DNA of 64,000 bases from an uncultured Campylobacter sp. GTDB lineage: Bacteria; Campylobacterota; Campylobacteria; Campylobacterales; Campylobacteraceae. The translations under genes were made by a program, and so were the position numbers. Every line of letters starts with the position of its first letter. Within the stretch, counting starts at the first letter, position 1. The stretch is taken from positions 1-64,000 of the forward strand of contig NZ_CALIIS010000038.1 of assembly GCF_938017705.1 (NCBI RefSeq), given 5' to 3'. The notes under the pieces are model-generated. The model worked only from the letters and a program-made list of their open reading frames with translations. It was not told the DNA's origin and ran no database searches. Shown here in pieces: positions 44,579 to 55,491 of the stretch.

Positions 44579-45391
44579 ATGAGATTACTTTTTATTTTAG
44601 CCTTATTTTGCGCTAGCATTTTTGCAAATACACTAGATGAAATCAGGCAGGCAGGTGTTATCAGAGTGGGCGTGCGCGAAGGTCGTCCGCCGCTAAGCGA
44701 GTCTAATAACGGCAAGTTTGAGGGCTTTGAAATCGAGCTTGCTAGCTCAATCGCCAAAGATATTTTCGGCGATAAAAAGGGCGAAGTGCAGTTCGTAGCC
44801 GTAACCGCAGGCGAGAGAATCCCGTTTTTGAAAAATAACAAGGTCGATATGGTTATCGGCACCTTTATGATTACGCAAGAGCGTAAGAAGCAGGTGGATT
44901 TCTCACTGCCGTATTTATCGGTAAATTTTGGCATTGTAACGCGTAAAGAGGATCAAGTGAAGGACTTCGCACAGGTTCGTGATATGAGAATTTCAATCGA
45001 AAAGAACCCAAACGGCTCGATGACCGAGCGATATCTGCGAAAAGAGAAATTTAGCAATTTAGTTTACTGCAAAAATACCTCCGAGTGCTATGCGATGATG
45101 AAGGACGGCAGAGCCGACGGCTACGCCAATGACAACATCATCGTCCTAGCCTACGCCGTAGTAGACGATACGCTCGAAGTGCCGTTTAAAAACCTAGGCG
45201 CGGCGGAATTCTTAGGCGTCGGCGTGCAAAAAGGCAATCAAAGCTTGCTTGATTTCATCAATGCCGATCTAATCAAACTAAGCAAAGAGGGCTTTTTTAA
45301 AAAGGCTTATGAGGACACTTTCGAGCCGTTTTACCGCGGCACTGCGGATAAAAAATACTTCCTGCTAGACGGAATTTATAATATGCTTTAG
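44579..45391 (+). CDS. Periplasmic amino-acid-binding protein (second of a tandem pair)
   Basis: A 270-residue paralogue of the preceding protein, with identical stretches such as KEGFFKKAYEDTFEPF-type and FYRGTADKKYFLLDGIY at the C-terminus and the same YCKNTSECYAMM pair of cysteines. The signal peptide covers residues 1-17. Differences cluster in the ligand-facing segments (VIGTFMITQERKKQV against the first copy's VAATFVIDSARKNHV), so ligands may differ. The start at 44579 follows TAGGGGG and a promoter; an upstream in-frame start is rejected. Confidence 0.85.
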   Translation: MRLLFILALFCASIFANTLDEIRQAGVIRVGVREGRPPLSESNNGKFEGFEIELASSIAKDIFGDKKGEVQFVAVTAGERIPFLKNNKVDMVIGTFMITQERKKQVDFSLPYLSVNFGIVTRKEDQVKDFAQVRDMRISIEKNPNGSMTERYLRKEKFSNLVYCKNTSECYAMMKDGRADGYANDNIIVLAYAVVDDTLEVPFKNLGAAEFLGVGVQKGNQSLLDFINADLIKLSKEGFFKKAYEDTFEPFYRGTADKKYFLLDGIYNML

Positions 45392-45758
45392 ACCTTAGAA
45401 TTCTAAGGCGCGGGGTTTTAAAATTTTAAAATTCCGCCGCGCGCGAGGCGAGTGGAATTTTACGATATGCAAATTTTGAAATTTTTGTAGCTGCAAAATT
45501 TCGTAAAATTCTAAAATTTAAAATTTTATCTCACGCCCGCTCGGTTTTAAAATATCTATTCCATTTAAAGCAAAATTCTACGCTACGAACAGAATTTTAC
45601 CCGCACTGCGAATTTCAAAATCCGTACTGCAACAAAATCCCCCCAGATAAGCGCGATAAAATTTAAAAGGATAAAATTCTGCGTGAGCTAAATTCTGACT
45701 CACGGCAAAAGCGCAGTCGCCGCAGATGCTATCGTTTAAGCTTTGTGGTCGCAGAAAT
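45392..45758. other. Spacer with palindromes and AAAATTCTA words
   Basis: About 370 bases. A perfect 16-base palindrome CCTTAGAATTCTAAGG (45393-45408) directly follows the stop codon, then GC-rich and AT-rich patches with repeated TAAAATTCTA. No gene. The palindrome may help end the transcript of the binding-protein gene. Confidence 0.5.
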
Positions 45759-46346
45759 TTACTCAAACGCCTTGTAGTGCGCCTCGTCTGCGAATTCTAA
45801 CATCTCGCGATCGCCCCTGCTGTCGCCGTAAGCGATGATGCGATCGAAAGCCTGCACGTCGTATGCTGCGCGCACGCGAGCGACCTTTTGCGCGCCGTAG
45901 CAGTTCTGCCCCTCGATCTCGCCCGTGATGATGCCGCCTTTGCGCCGTATTTTAGTGCCTAAGAGCTCCAAGCCCTGCGCTTCGCACCACGGGCGCAGCC
46001 AGTCTTCGAGGGAGGCGGTGACGATGACGACCCTATCGCCCGCGGCTTTGTAGCTTGCGATCTTGTCCATCGCGCTTTGTTTTAGGATATCTTCGATGTG
46101 GGTGGTGGAGTATTTTTTGCAAATTTTATCGAATTTATCGGCGCTCATGCCCGCAAAAAAGTAGCCCAGAAGCTTTCTGCGCGTAAAATTATTGCTCGCA
46201 AGACCTAGCTTATACGCCGCCAAAATCGGCGATAGCACCAAAATCCCGCGAAAAAATTTCTTAAATCCGACTACGTAGGCGACGAACTCGAGCAGCGAAT
46301 CATCGCGCGTGATCGTGCCGTCAAAGTCGAATAAAACAAGATTCAT
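45759..46346 (-). CDS. HAD-superfamily IB phosphatase (SerB-like)
   Basis: A 195-residue HAD-IB hydrolase. Motif I is DFDGT with nucleophile D7 and D9, motif II is VTASLEDWL with Thr/Ser, and motif III and the metal-binding region is AYGDSRGDREML. A small helical cap lies at about 30-90. Relatives dephosphorylate phosphoserine or other small phosphomonoesters. Ligand specificity is not readable. The ATG at 46346 follows AGGAGAGGC, better than an ATG five codons upstream. Confidence 0.85.
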   Translation of the reverse strand: MNLVLFDFDGTITRDDSLLEFVAYVVGFKKFFRGILVLSPILAAYKLGLASNNFTRRKLLGYFFAGMSADKFDKICKKYSTTHIEDILKQSAMDKIASYKAAGDRVVIVTASLEDWLRPWCEAQGLELLGTKIRRKGGIITGEIEGQNCYGAQKVARVRAAYDVQAFDRIIAYGDSRGDREMLEFADEAHYKAFE

Positions 46347-46393
46347 TGCCTCTCCTAGCAAAATTTTAGCAGCGTAAATTTTAAAATTTGCCT

Positions 46394-46432
46394 ATAAAAA
46401 AGGCGTGAAATTTAAAAGCTAAATTTCACGCC
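46394..46432 (-). terminator. Strong intrinsic terminator of typA
   Basis: A perfect 13-bp stem (46402-46414 with 46420-46432, GGCGTGAAATTTA and complement), 5-base loop. Read on the minus strand it is followed by TTTTTT. It lies 27 bases beyond the typA stop codon. Confidence 0.85.
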
Positions 46433-46458
46433 AAATTTTAAAATTTCATTTTGAAATT

Positions 46459-48261
46459 CTATTTTTTCGCCATTCGTCTGCGCGTCGTAGGATCAAGGTA
46501 TCGCTTGCGCACGCGGATATTTACGGGCGTAACCTCCACGAGCTCGTCCTCCTCGATCCACTCCAGCGCGCGCTCTAAATTTAGCGCACGCGGCGGCACG
46601 AGCTTGATCGCGTCGTCGCTGCCGCTGGCGCGGACGTTGGTTAAATTTTTACCCTTGATCGGATTGACGTCCAGATCGTTCGGACGGCTGTGCTCGCCGA
46701 TGATCATACCTAGATAGACCTTCGCCTGCGGAGCGATAAAAAGCACGCCGCGATCTTGCAGGTTCCACAGGCTGTATCCTAGCGCCACTCCGTTTTCCAT
46801 ACTCACGAGCGCGCCGTTTTGTCGCTTCTCGACCGCGCCGATAAATGGGCGAAATTCCAAAAAGCTATGGTTCATCACACCTTCGCCGCGAGTATCAGTC
46901 AAAAACTGCGAGCGAAAGCCGATAAGACCGCGCGCCGGGATCTCAAACTCCATACGCGTCTGCCCGTCGCCGGTAGGATTCATCACCTTCATCTCGGCCT
47001 TTTTGCGGCCGAGCTTTTCTATGACGGTGCCGGTGCAATCATCGGGTGCGTCGATAACTAAGTGCTCGAAAGGCTCACATTTGATGCCGTCGATCTCTTT
47101 GATGATAACTTCCGGGCGTCCGAGGCAAAACTCAAAGCCCTCGCGGCGCATATTCTCAGCCAAAATCGTGATCTGTAGCTCACCGCGACCGCTTACTTTA
47201 AATTTGCCCTCGCCCGCGTTTTCATAGCGCATCGCGATGTTAGTTTTCATCTCCGCTTCCAAGCGCTCGTCGATCTTGTTTGAGGTTACGAATTTTCCCT
47301 CCGTGCCCGCCAGCGGTCCGTCATTTACGCTGAAAATTACGCTAAGGGTCGGCTCTTCGATATGCAGCGCATCAAGCGGGATCGGATTATTGGGATCGAC
47401 GATGCTGTCGCCTACGTCAAGCGCGTCAAAGCCCGCAATCGCCACGATGTCGCCCGTGCCCGCCGCGTCGATGTCGGTGCGCTCAAGCCCGCTAAAGCCG
47501 ATGAGCTTTGAAATTCTACCGTTGATGTGCGTGCCGTCGGCTTTGGCTAACATAACACTTTGGTTTTTATTTATAGTGCCGTTGAAAATCCTAGCGATGC
47601 CAATCTTGCCTACGTAGTTATCGTAATCGAGCGTGAAAACCTGCAGCTGCAAAGGATTGTCATCGCTACCGCTAGGGGTCGGAACGTGAGAGATGATCGT
47701 CTCAAAAAGCGGCTTCATATCGGTGCTTTCGTCGTTTAGATCGTATTTTGCATAGCCGTTTTTAGCCGCGGCATAGATAACTGGAAACTCCAGCTGCTCG
47801 TCGTTTGCATCAAGCGCTACGAAAAGATCGAAAATTTCATTTACCACGCGGTCCGGATCGGCTGCGGGCTTATCGATTTTATTTACGACTACTATCGGCC
47901 TAAGCCCCAAAGATAGCGCCTTTTTTACGACAAATTTCGTCTGCGGCATGACGCCTTCTTGCGCGTCGACGAGCAAAAGCACGCCGTCTACCATCTTTAG
48001 CACGCGCTCGACCTCGCCGCCGAAATCGGCGTGGCCCGGAGTGTCAATGATGTTGATTTTAACGCCGCCGTAGTGGATGGCGGTGTTTTTGGATAGGATC
48101 GTAATACCGCGCTCGCGCTCGATATCGTTGCTGTCCATCACGCGCTCGCCGACTTCTTGGTGATTACCAAAGGTGCCGGATTGTTTTAAAAGCTCATCTA
48201 CGATAGTGGTCTTGCCGTGATCGACGTGCGCGATAACCGCGATATTTCTGATATTTTCCAA
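46459..48261 (-). CDS. typA: Ribosome-associated GTPase TypA/BipA
   Basis: A 600-residue translational GTPase. The G1 motif is AHVDHGKTT near residue 11, the G2/G3 region is [13 protein letters not shown] and DTPGHADF, and the G4 motif is NKID. EF-G-like domains III and V and the BipA-specific C-terminal domain follow ([31 protein letters not shown]). It binds the ribosome and helps 50S assembly and stress adaptation, notably at low temperature. Length is normal. It ends at the terminator at 46394-46432. Confidence 0.96.
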   Translation of the reverse strand: MENIRNIAVIAHVDHGKTTIVDELLKQSGTFGNHQEVGERVMDSNDIERERGITILSKNTAIHYGGVKINIIDTPGHADFGGEVERVLKMVDGVLLLVDAQEGVMPQTKFVVKKALSLGLRPIVVVNKIDKPAADPDRVVNEIFDLFVALDANDEQLEFPVIYAAAKNGYAKYDLNDESTDMKPLFETIISHVPTPSGSDDNPLQLQVFTLDYDNYVGKIGIARIFNGTINKNQSVMLAKADGTHINGRISKLIGFSGLERTDIDAAGTGDIVAIAGFDALDVGDSIVDPNNPIPLDALHIEEPTLSVIFSVNDGPLAGTEGKFVTSNKIDERLEAEMKTNIAMRYENAGEGKFKVSGRGELQITILAENMRREGFEFCLGRPEVIIKEIDGIKCEPFEHLVIDAPDDCTGTVIEKLGRKKAEMKVMNPTGDGQTRMEFEIPARGLIGFRSQFLTDTRGEGVMNHSFLEFRPFIGAVEKRQNGALVSMENGVALGYSLWNLQDRGVLFIAPQAKVYLGMIIGEHSRPNDLDVNPIKGKNLTNVRASGSDDAIKLVPPRALNLERALEWIEEDELVEVTPVNIRVRKRYLDPTTRRRMAKK

Positions 48262-48325
48262 AATTTTCTCCGTTTGCTATTTTAAAGGCTGACGATTATA
48301 CTAAAAAAATTCTTAAGATAAAAAT

Positions 48326-48745
48326 TTACGAGTACTCTTTGACTTCGCAGACAAAAAACTCATAAACGCGTTGTTGGATCAGCGCATCCTCGTCATCGTC
48401 GCCGATCAGACGGCGTAGATGCGAAAAATCGATCTTTTTGATATATTTTTTGTTATTTTTAATATCTCTGTCTATCTCTTTTAAAAGCGAGTCTAAATTT
48501 AGGCCTTTATAGGTCTTTGCCTTTAAGATATACTCTTTTACGATGGATACCAGTACGCCGATGCGTTGCTCGTCGCCCGGATAAATTTCGCCCGCTATAT
48601 CTTTGATCACATCGTAATCCTCGTCGGTCTGCTTTTTTTTGGCAAGCAGCATTGCGGCAAAAATTTTGGCTCTAAACTCAATAGAGCGATGGTGAGGGAT
48701 AAAAACCTCGCGAAATACGGATAAAAGATGATTTTTAAAATTCAT
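48326..48745 (-). CDS. Conserved-looking helical protein of unknown function
   Basis: A 139-residue cytoplasmic helical protein (starts MNFKNHLLSVFREVF). It has a charged central region (KAKTYKGLNLDSLLKEIDRD) and an acidic patch, GDDDEDAL. No signal, membrane helix or known motif is seen. It lies between ffs and typA; its ATG has AAGG a few bases upstream. Confidence 0.6.
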   Translation of the reverse strand: MNFKNHLLSVFREVFIPHHRSIEFRAKIFAAMLLAKKKQTDEDYDVIKDIAGEIYPGDEQRIGVLVSIVKEYILKAKTYKGLNLDSLLKEIDRDIKNNKKYIKKIDFSHLRRLIGDDDEDALIQQRVYEFFVCEVKEYS

Positions 48746-48774
48746 TTATAACCTTACTTTAAGAAACATTTCCA

Positions 48775-48780
48775 TATAAT
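48775..48780 (+). promoter_or_regulatory. ffs promoter -10 box
   Basis: TATAAT eight bases before the predicted 5' end of the SRP RNA. Confidence 0.7.
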
Positions 48781-48787
48781 CCCGATT

Positions 48788-48892
48788 GCCCTTTCTTAGA
48801 CCTGTGCAATGCTTTTTTTAGGCACCGCTTCAGGGTAGGAATACAGCAGAGCACTTAGATCTCGCATGTGCCGCAGCCATCTGGGAAGGGGT
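48788..48892 (+). ncRNA. ffs: Bacterial small SRP RNA (4.5S-type)
   Basis: About 105 nucleotides that fold as one long hairpin. The ends CCCTTTCTTAGA (48789-48800) and TCTGGGAAGGGG (48880-48891) pair with G-U wobbles. The apical domain has CAGGGTAGGAATACAGCAG (48831-48849), matching the conserved CAGG...GGAA...AGCAG of SRP domain IV that binds Ffh. A good promoter precedes it. Its 3' end lies next to the stop codon of the convergent HD-domain gene. It is the RNA part of the signal recognition particle. Confidence 0.85.
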
Positions 48893-48893
48893 T

Positions 48894-50129
48894 TTATAAA
48901 TCGATCCTATTAAGCCCGAAATGCTCTTTGAAATCCTCGCAAACACTCTGAAAATCAACGCCTTCGATTTTCGGCTTGGCTTTGAAAAACTCTAGCATCG
49001 AATTATACCCGCTAAGCAATTCCTTGCTTTTCACGCCGTAGCTAATCGAAATTCCAGCCTCAAAAAACGCCGCGAGTTTGTCGCAATACTTAAGCGCCTT
49101 GCCGTCGATTGCGCGAAATTTATCTTCGTTAAACATCTTTAGGCTGCCTTCTGCAAATTTAGGCTCCTTGCCTAGCTCGAAGGTGCGGTTTTCAAACTCA
49201 TCTTTTATAAATTTACCGCTCTCTTTGCGGATACCCAAAATATAGCTGAAATCATCTCTCATATGCTCCGGCACGAAAGGCAAAATTTTATCGTCTATTA
49301 GTCGCATCTCATATTCGCTAATGATGTCGCTAAGGCCTTTGACGCCGTATTTTACGGGGCTAATGATGTCGCGAGTGAGGCTTTCAGGCAAATCGTGAAA
49401 TAACGCGCAGAAAAAATTATACGCCGTGCGCGAGCGGCACGCATCCACTTCAAGCGAAAAAAAGTAGCTTAAAATCGCAACTACCAGCATGTGTCCAAGC
49501 ACCGATGTCTCAGGAATTCGCGGCGTCTGCGCCCAGCGCTTTTGAAAACGAAGTCTGCCGCTAAGATCGACTATGCGGGCGAGCTTTTTATTCATCACGA
49601 TCTTTCGCACGCCGATAAGCTCGTAATAATCCTCGAGCTCCTCCTCCACCTTGGCTTTTAGCTCCTCGATGTCGTTTAGAAACTGACTCGTCTGATAGAC
49701 GATGTTAAATTCCCACCGCGTAGAGAGGTAGCTTGCCGCCTTTAAGATCACGGCTTCTTTCTTATGATCTTTGGAATTTAGATATTTTTTAAATCGCTCG
49801 AAAAAAGCGCCGTTTTGAATAGGCAAAAGATCGCTTTCGAGGACGCTTAAAACCCATTCGTTGATCTTTTTTTTCTTGGTTTTTTGGATCTGATGAAAGA
49901 CGTCCGGACGGATGTCGGTTACTACGATACGCGCTAAAAACTCGAAAATCCCTGCTTCGATGACGTAGTTGATATCCACGTCGCGCTCAAAGCTAGCGAT
50001 AAAATAAGCGATAATAAATTTATGCGCCTGCTTGTCGAGCTCGACTAAACTCACCATCTTTGGGTAATCATTCCAGCGACTAATGCTTGCGGATTTAAAA
50101 ATTTGTTCGACTAAATTTGAGCTTATCAT
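48894..50129 (-). CDS. HD-domain hydrolase-like protein
   Basis: A 411-residue cytoplasmic protein. The C-terminal half carries an HD-superfamily metal site: H in SVLGHMLVVA, then FHDLPESLTRDIISPVK, which resembles the YfbR/5'-nucleotidase type of HD proteins. The N-terminal ~170 residues are helical and unassigned. Substrate is unknown (nucleotides possible). Its start overlaps the queF stop codon by four bases, so it belongs to the operon running from gyrB. Confidence 0.78.
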   Translation of the reverse strand: MISSNLVEQIFKSASISRWNDYPKMVSLVELDKQAHKFIIAYFIASFERDVDINYVIEAGIFEFLARIVVTDIRPDVFHQIQKTKKKKINEWVLSVLESDLLPIQNGAFFERFKKYLNSKDHKKEAVILKAASYLSTRWEFNIVYQTSQFLNDIEELKAKVEEELEDYYELIGVRKIVMNKKLARIVDLSGRLRFQKRWAQTPRIPETSVLGHMLVVAILSYFFSLEVDACRSRTAYNFFCALFHDLPESLTRDIISPVKYGVKGLSDIISEYEMRLIDDKILPFVPEHMRDDFSYILGIRKESGKFIKDEFENRTFELGKEPKFAEGSLKMFNEDKFRAIDGKALKYCDKLAAFFEAGISISYGVKSKELLSGYNSMLEFFKAKPKIEGVDFQSVCEDFKEHFGLNRIDL

Positions 50130-50506
50130 CGATAAATTTGATCCGAATTTATTTCGATTACCGTGTGGACGTTGCCGCGCGGATTAAAATCGCCCGTGAT
50201 TTTCATAAATTTAGGCTTTAGCTTACTTTGAAGCGCGCCGTAAATTTCATTTATACTATCCTCGTGGCTGATATAGCGGTTCATAAAGGAATTTATGTAA
50301 AGTTTGATCGCCTTAAGCTCCACTACGAGCTTATCGGGGATATATTCCAAATAGATCGTCGCAAAGTCCGGATATCCCGAGCGCGGGCAGCGGCAGCAAA
50401 ACTCGGGCAGGGTAATTTTTATCAGATAATCACGCTCCTGTTTATTGGGCCAAACTTCTAAATTTTCGATGTCAAATTTCTCAATTTCCTCTTCGCCGTA
50501 TCTCAC
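50126..50506 (-). CDS. queF: NADPH-dependent 7-cyano-7-deazaguanine reductase
   Basis: A 126-residue QueF of the short (type I) form. It reduces preQ0 to preQ1 in queuosine synthesis. The catalytic cysteine lies in EFCCRCPRSGYPD (residues 36-48), and the family motif ELKAIKLYINSFMNRYISHE with its substrate-binding Glu follows, then GDFNPRGNVHT. It overlaps both neighbours by one to four bases. No preQ1 riboswitch is visible because it is inside an operon. Confidence 0.93.
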   Translation of the reverse strand: MRYGEEEIEKFDIENLEVWPNKQERDYLIKITLPEFCCRCPRSGYPDFATIYLEYIPDKLVVELKAIKLYINSFMNRYISHEDSINEIYGALQSKLKPKFMKITGDFNPRGNVHTVIEINSDQIYR

Positions 50507-51930
50507 TATGATCTCCTTAAATTCGATATATCATTCGGTTTTTCGACGCAAAATCCCTGAATATAATCGATACCCATTTTATAAAGTTTCATTTGAAATT
50601 CCTGCTTATCTACAAAGCGCATTATGGTTTTGACGTCCGATTTTGCGCAGGCTTCGTTGATGCCTATAAAAATATTTTTTATCTTTTCATCGTCTAAATT
50701 TTTATTAAATTCTATGTCATAAACGATAAAATCGACGTTTAGAAATTTTAAATACTCAAAGCTCGCGTTTGAGCCGCCGAACTGCGACAGCGCGAAGCTA
50801 AATCCAAGTTCGCGAAATCTAATTAAAATTTCATCAAAGCGCTTGATCTCAGAATAGATAAGCTTTTCGTTAAACTCAAACACGATCTTTTTCGGATCGA
50901 TTAGGTTATTATCGATGAGCTTTAAAATTTCATTGCGAAACTCATTATTTCGCAGCGTTTGAGGCATAATCTCGATAAAAATTTTAGCGTCGATATCCTT
51001 AAAATAGATGATTCTAGAAATCTGCCTCATCATCGAAATATCGTATTTAATATCGTAATGATTTAGAAGCAAAATATCTAAAATTCTACTTTTTGTGATC
51101 TTTTCGCCGCTTCTTAGATCAAGCTTCGGAATCAAATTTATATGAGATTTTACCCCGTTTTTATCCGCAACGCGCTGATATTTAAAACTGAAATTTTCAC
51201 TATCTATCGCCTCCATCACGTCGGCGGAAAATACGTCTATTAATACTTTCTCTACGTCAATAGCCTTCTCGCCGTGCTCTTCGTCGTCCAGGTGATTTAT
51301 CTTATAAAATAGCGCATTTACGATATTATGCAGATTGCGATCATAGGAGCTTGGAAGCATCGTAAATTCGCTTTTAATCTCTACATTTTTGATCGTCTGA
51401 CTTGAAATTTTATGCTCAAACATCCTCAAAATATGGCTTAAATTTGTAGCTTTTGATTCTACACCGAATACGAAGTAGCCGTTTATAAAGCGACCGATCG
51501 GAAGGTCCTTAAAACCCTGCTCCGCCATAAAATTTGAAAGTTCCTTACAATACTCGTATAAAATTTCATCGCCGTTTTTATAACCGTATCGATCGTTTAT
51601 GTCGATGATATTTTTAATTCGCAAAAGCACAATATTTATTTGACGATTTTTAGCTAGATCATTGCTTAAAATTTTCTCGATCTCCTCGCGCACGAATACA
51701 TGCGTAACGGGATCAATCAGCGTCTTTTGAAAACCGAAATAAATTTGATAGATAACGTAATAAACATAGCAGATTAAAAGTATCAAAAATAAAATTACGT
51801 CGTCAAATTTAAACTCTCCGTTTCGGAACAAAATAATTCCGAAAACAATTAAAACGCAGGTAAACGGCACCGAAATTTTAAGTGCCGTTATAAAACGATT
51901 TTCGCGCTCTTTGGTCTCACTAAATAACAT
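50506..51930 (-). CDS. Membrane protein with degenerate GGDEF and EAL domains
   Basis: A 474-residue protein with two N-terminal membrane helices (about 18-35 and 44-64), then a GGDEF-like domain (about 70-225) and an EAL-like domain (about 235-465). Both active sites are broken: the GGDEF signature is INGYF at 149-153, the EAL motif is lost near 265-272, and the usual DDFG is SQFG (382-385). It therefore probably neither makes nor cleaves cyclic di-GMP and may act as a binding or scaffold protein. It abuts gyrB and overlaps queF. Confidence 0.8.
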   Translation of the reverse strand: MLFSETKERENRFITALKISVPFTCVLIVFGIILFRNGEFKFDDVILFLILLICYVYYVIYQIYFGFQKTLIDPVTHVFVREEIEKILSNDLAKNRQINIVLLRIKNIIDINDRYGYKNGDEILYEYCKELSNFMAEQGFKDLPIGRFINGYFVFGVESKATNLSHILRMFEHKISSQTIKNVEIKSEFTMLPSSYDRNLHNIVNALFYKINHLDDEEHGEKAIDVEKVLIDVFSADVMEAIDSENFSFKYQRVADKNGVKSHINLIPKLDLRSGEKITKSRILDILLLNHYDIKYDISMMRQISRIIYFKDIDAKIFIEIMPQTLRNNEFRNEILKLIDNNLIDPKKIVFEFNEKLIYSEIKRFDEILIRFRELGFSFALSQFGGSNASFEYLKFLNVDFIVYDIEFNKNLDDEKIKNIFIGINEACAKSDVKTIMRFVDKQEFQMKLYKMGIDYIQGFCVEKPNDISNLRRS

Positions 51931-54252
<2,322 letters not shown>

Positions 54253-55332
54253 TTAAATATTATTTATCGGCATGACAACCGTTTTTAGGTCGTCCGCGCT
54301 AAGTACGAACGCCGTATCGGAGTTGTTAAAATCAAGCTCAAAAATTTCACTCTCAATATTACTTAAAAAATCAAGCAGAAAGCGATTTTTCACGCCGAAG
54401 ACTATCTCGCCGTTTATATCGATCGCCGCTTCAATTTCGGTCTTTGCTTCGGAATTATCTTCGTTGATACTTTCAAAAACCATTCCGTCCTTCTTAATGG
54501 TAACCTTCATCTCCTCGCACATTGCATTTATCGCTCGCACGCCGCTTACCATCTTATCGCGCGGGATTAAAATTTTATACGCCGTATCGCTTGGGATCAC
54601 GCGCTCGTAGTTTGGAAATTTGCCGTTTATAAGCTTCGTAAAAAACTCAAAATTTTCGCTCACCGCTAGTAGCACGTTTTCGTCGTAGTAAATTTTAATT
54701 TTATCCGAAAATAGCTTTTGAATTTCGCCTATCGCCTTTTTAGGGATTAAAATTTTAGTATCTAGCTCGCCCGCTTTTGATTGAGTGATCAGCTTATAAA
54801 CGCTAAGTCGCTTAGTATCGGTTCCGACTAAATTTAAAAATCCCTCTTTTACGTCGATTAAGGCTCCGTTTAGCTCATATTTCGGATTGTTCGTATCAAT
54901 TGACGGATATATTTTTTTAAGGCTTCTTCCTAAAATTCCAGCATTTACGTCAAAGCTATTTTTGCCCTCTATTGTAGGAAAGCTCGGAAAATCCCTCGTT
55001 TCAAACATCGGAAGCTTATACTTAGATTTTTTTTGCTTTACAAATAGCGCTCCATTTACGGTCTCTAAAGTTACGTTATCGTCGCTTAAGCCTTTAATAA
55101 CGCTAAGAAGTTTGCCTCCATTTGCCGTAGCTTCTCCCTCTGTTTCTATCGAGACATTTTGTAGATTGTAGCTTAAGCCAATTTCATGATCGGTAGCTTT
55201 TATACTAAAAATTCCATCTTTAGCGCTCATCAAAAGATGCGAAGTTATTGAGCTTAGATCTTTTTTATCAAGATAGGAACTCGTATTGGAAACTATCTCT
55301 TCTAAAAGTTTTTTAGTGATTAACACTTTCAT
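54253..55332 (-). CDS. dnaN: DNA polymerase III sliding clamp (beta subunit)
   Basis: The 359-residue beta clamp, with three repeated clamp domains, that tethers polymerase III to DNA. Recognisable segments are ITSHLLMSAKDG, LVGTDTKRLSVYK in domain 2 and the C-terminal AFVLSADDLKTVVMPINNI, close to the canonical MPMR-like end. It lies between dnaA (159 bases upstream) and gyrB. The start ATG has AAAAGGAT upstream. Confidence 0.96.
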   Translation of the reverse strand: MKVLITKKLLEEIVSNTSSYLDKKDLSSITSHLLMSAKDGIFSIKATDHEIGLSYNLQNVSIETEGEATANGGKLLSVIKGLSDDNVTLETVNGALFVKQKKSKYKLPMFETRDFPSFPTIEGKNSFDVNAGILGRSLKKIYPSIDTNNPKYELNGALIDVKEGFLNLVGTDTKRLSVYKLITQSKAGELDTKILIPKKAIGEIQKLFSDKIKIYYDENVLLAVSENFEFFTKLINGKFPNYERVIPSDTAYKILIPRDKMVSGVRAINAMCEEMKVTIKKDGMVFESINEDNSEAKTEIEAAIDINGEIVFGVKNRFLLDFLSNIESEIFELDFNNSDTAFVLSADDLKTVVMPINNI

Positions 55333-55359
55333 ATTTTTATCCTTTTAAATTTTTATCGT

Positions 55360-55470
55360 TGTTGTAGTTGGTAAGCGGTTTTTGTGAAAAACTCATTTTT
55401 AGATCCATTTTTAGGAGGTTTTTATCGTGAGTAAGAGATCTCATTTTATTCACTTTCATTCACGTTTTTT
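55360..55470. other. oriC: Origin element: DnaA-box cluster between dnaA and dnaN
   Basis: TTCAC-type DnaA boxes lie at 55449-55453 and 55459-55463 (plus strand, exactly ten bases apart), GTGAA at 55384-55388 and GTGAG at 55427-55431 (minus orientation). Surrounding DNA is T-rich and could unwind. Campylobacterota DnaA recognises a TTCAC core, and origins next to dnaA-dnaN are known in the phylum. Confidence 0.65.
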
Positions 55471-55491
55471 GATCTATTTTCATAAAATACG

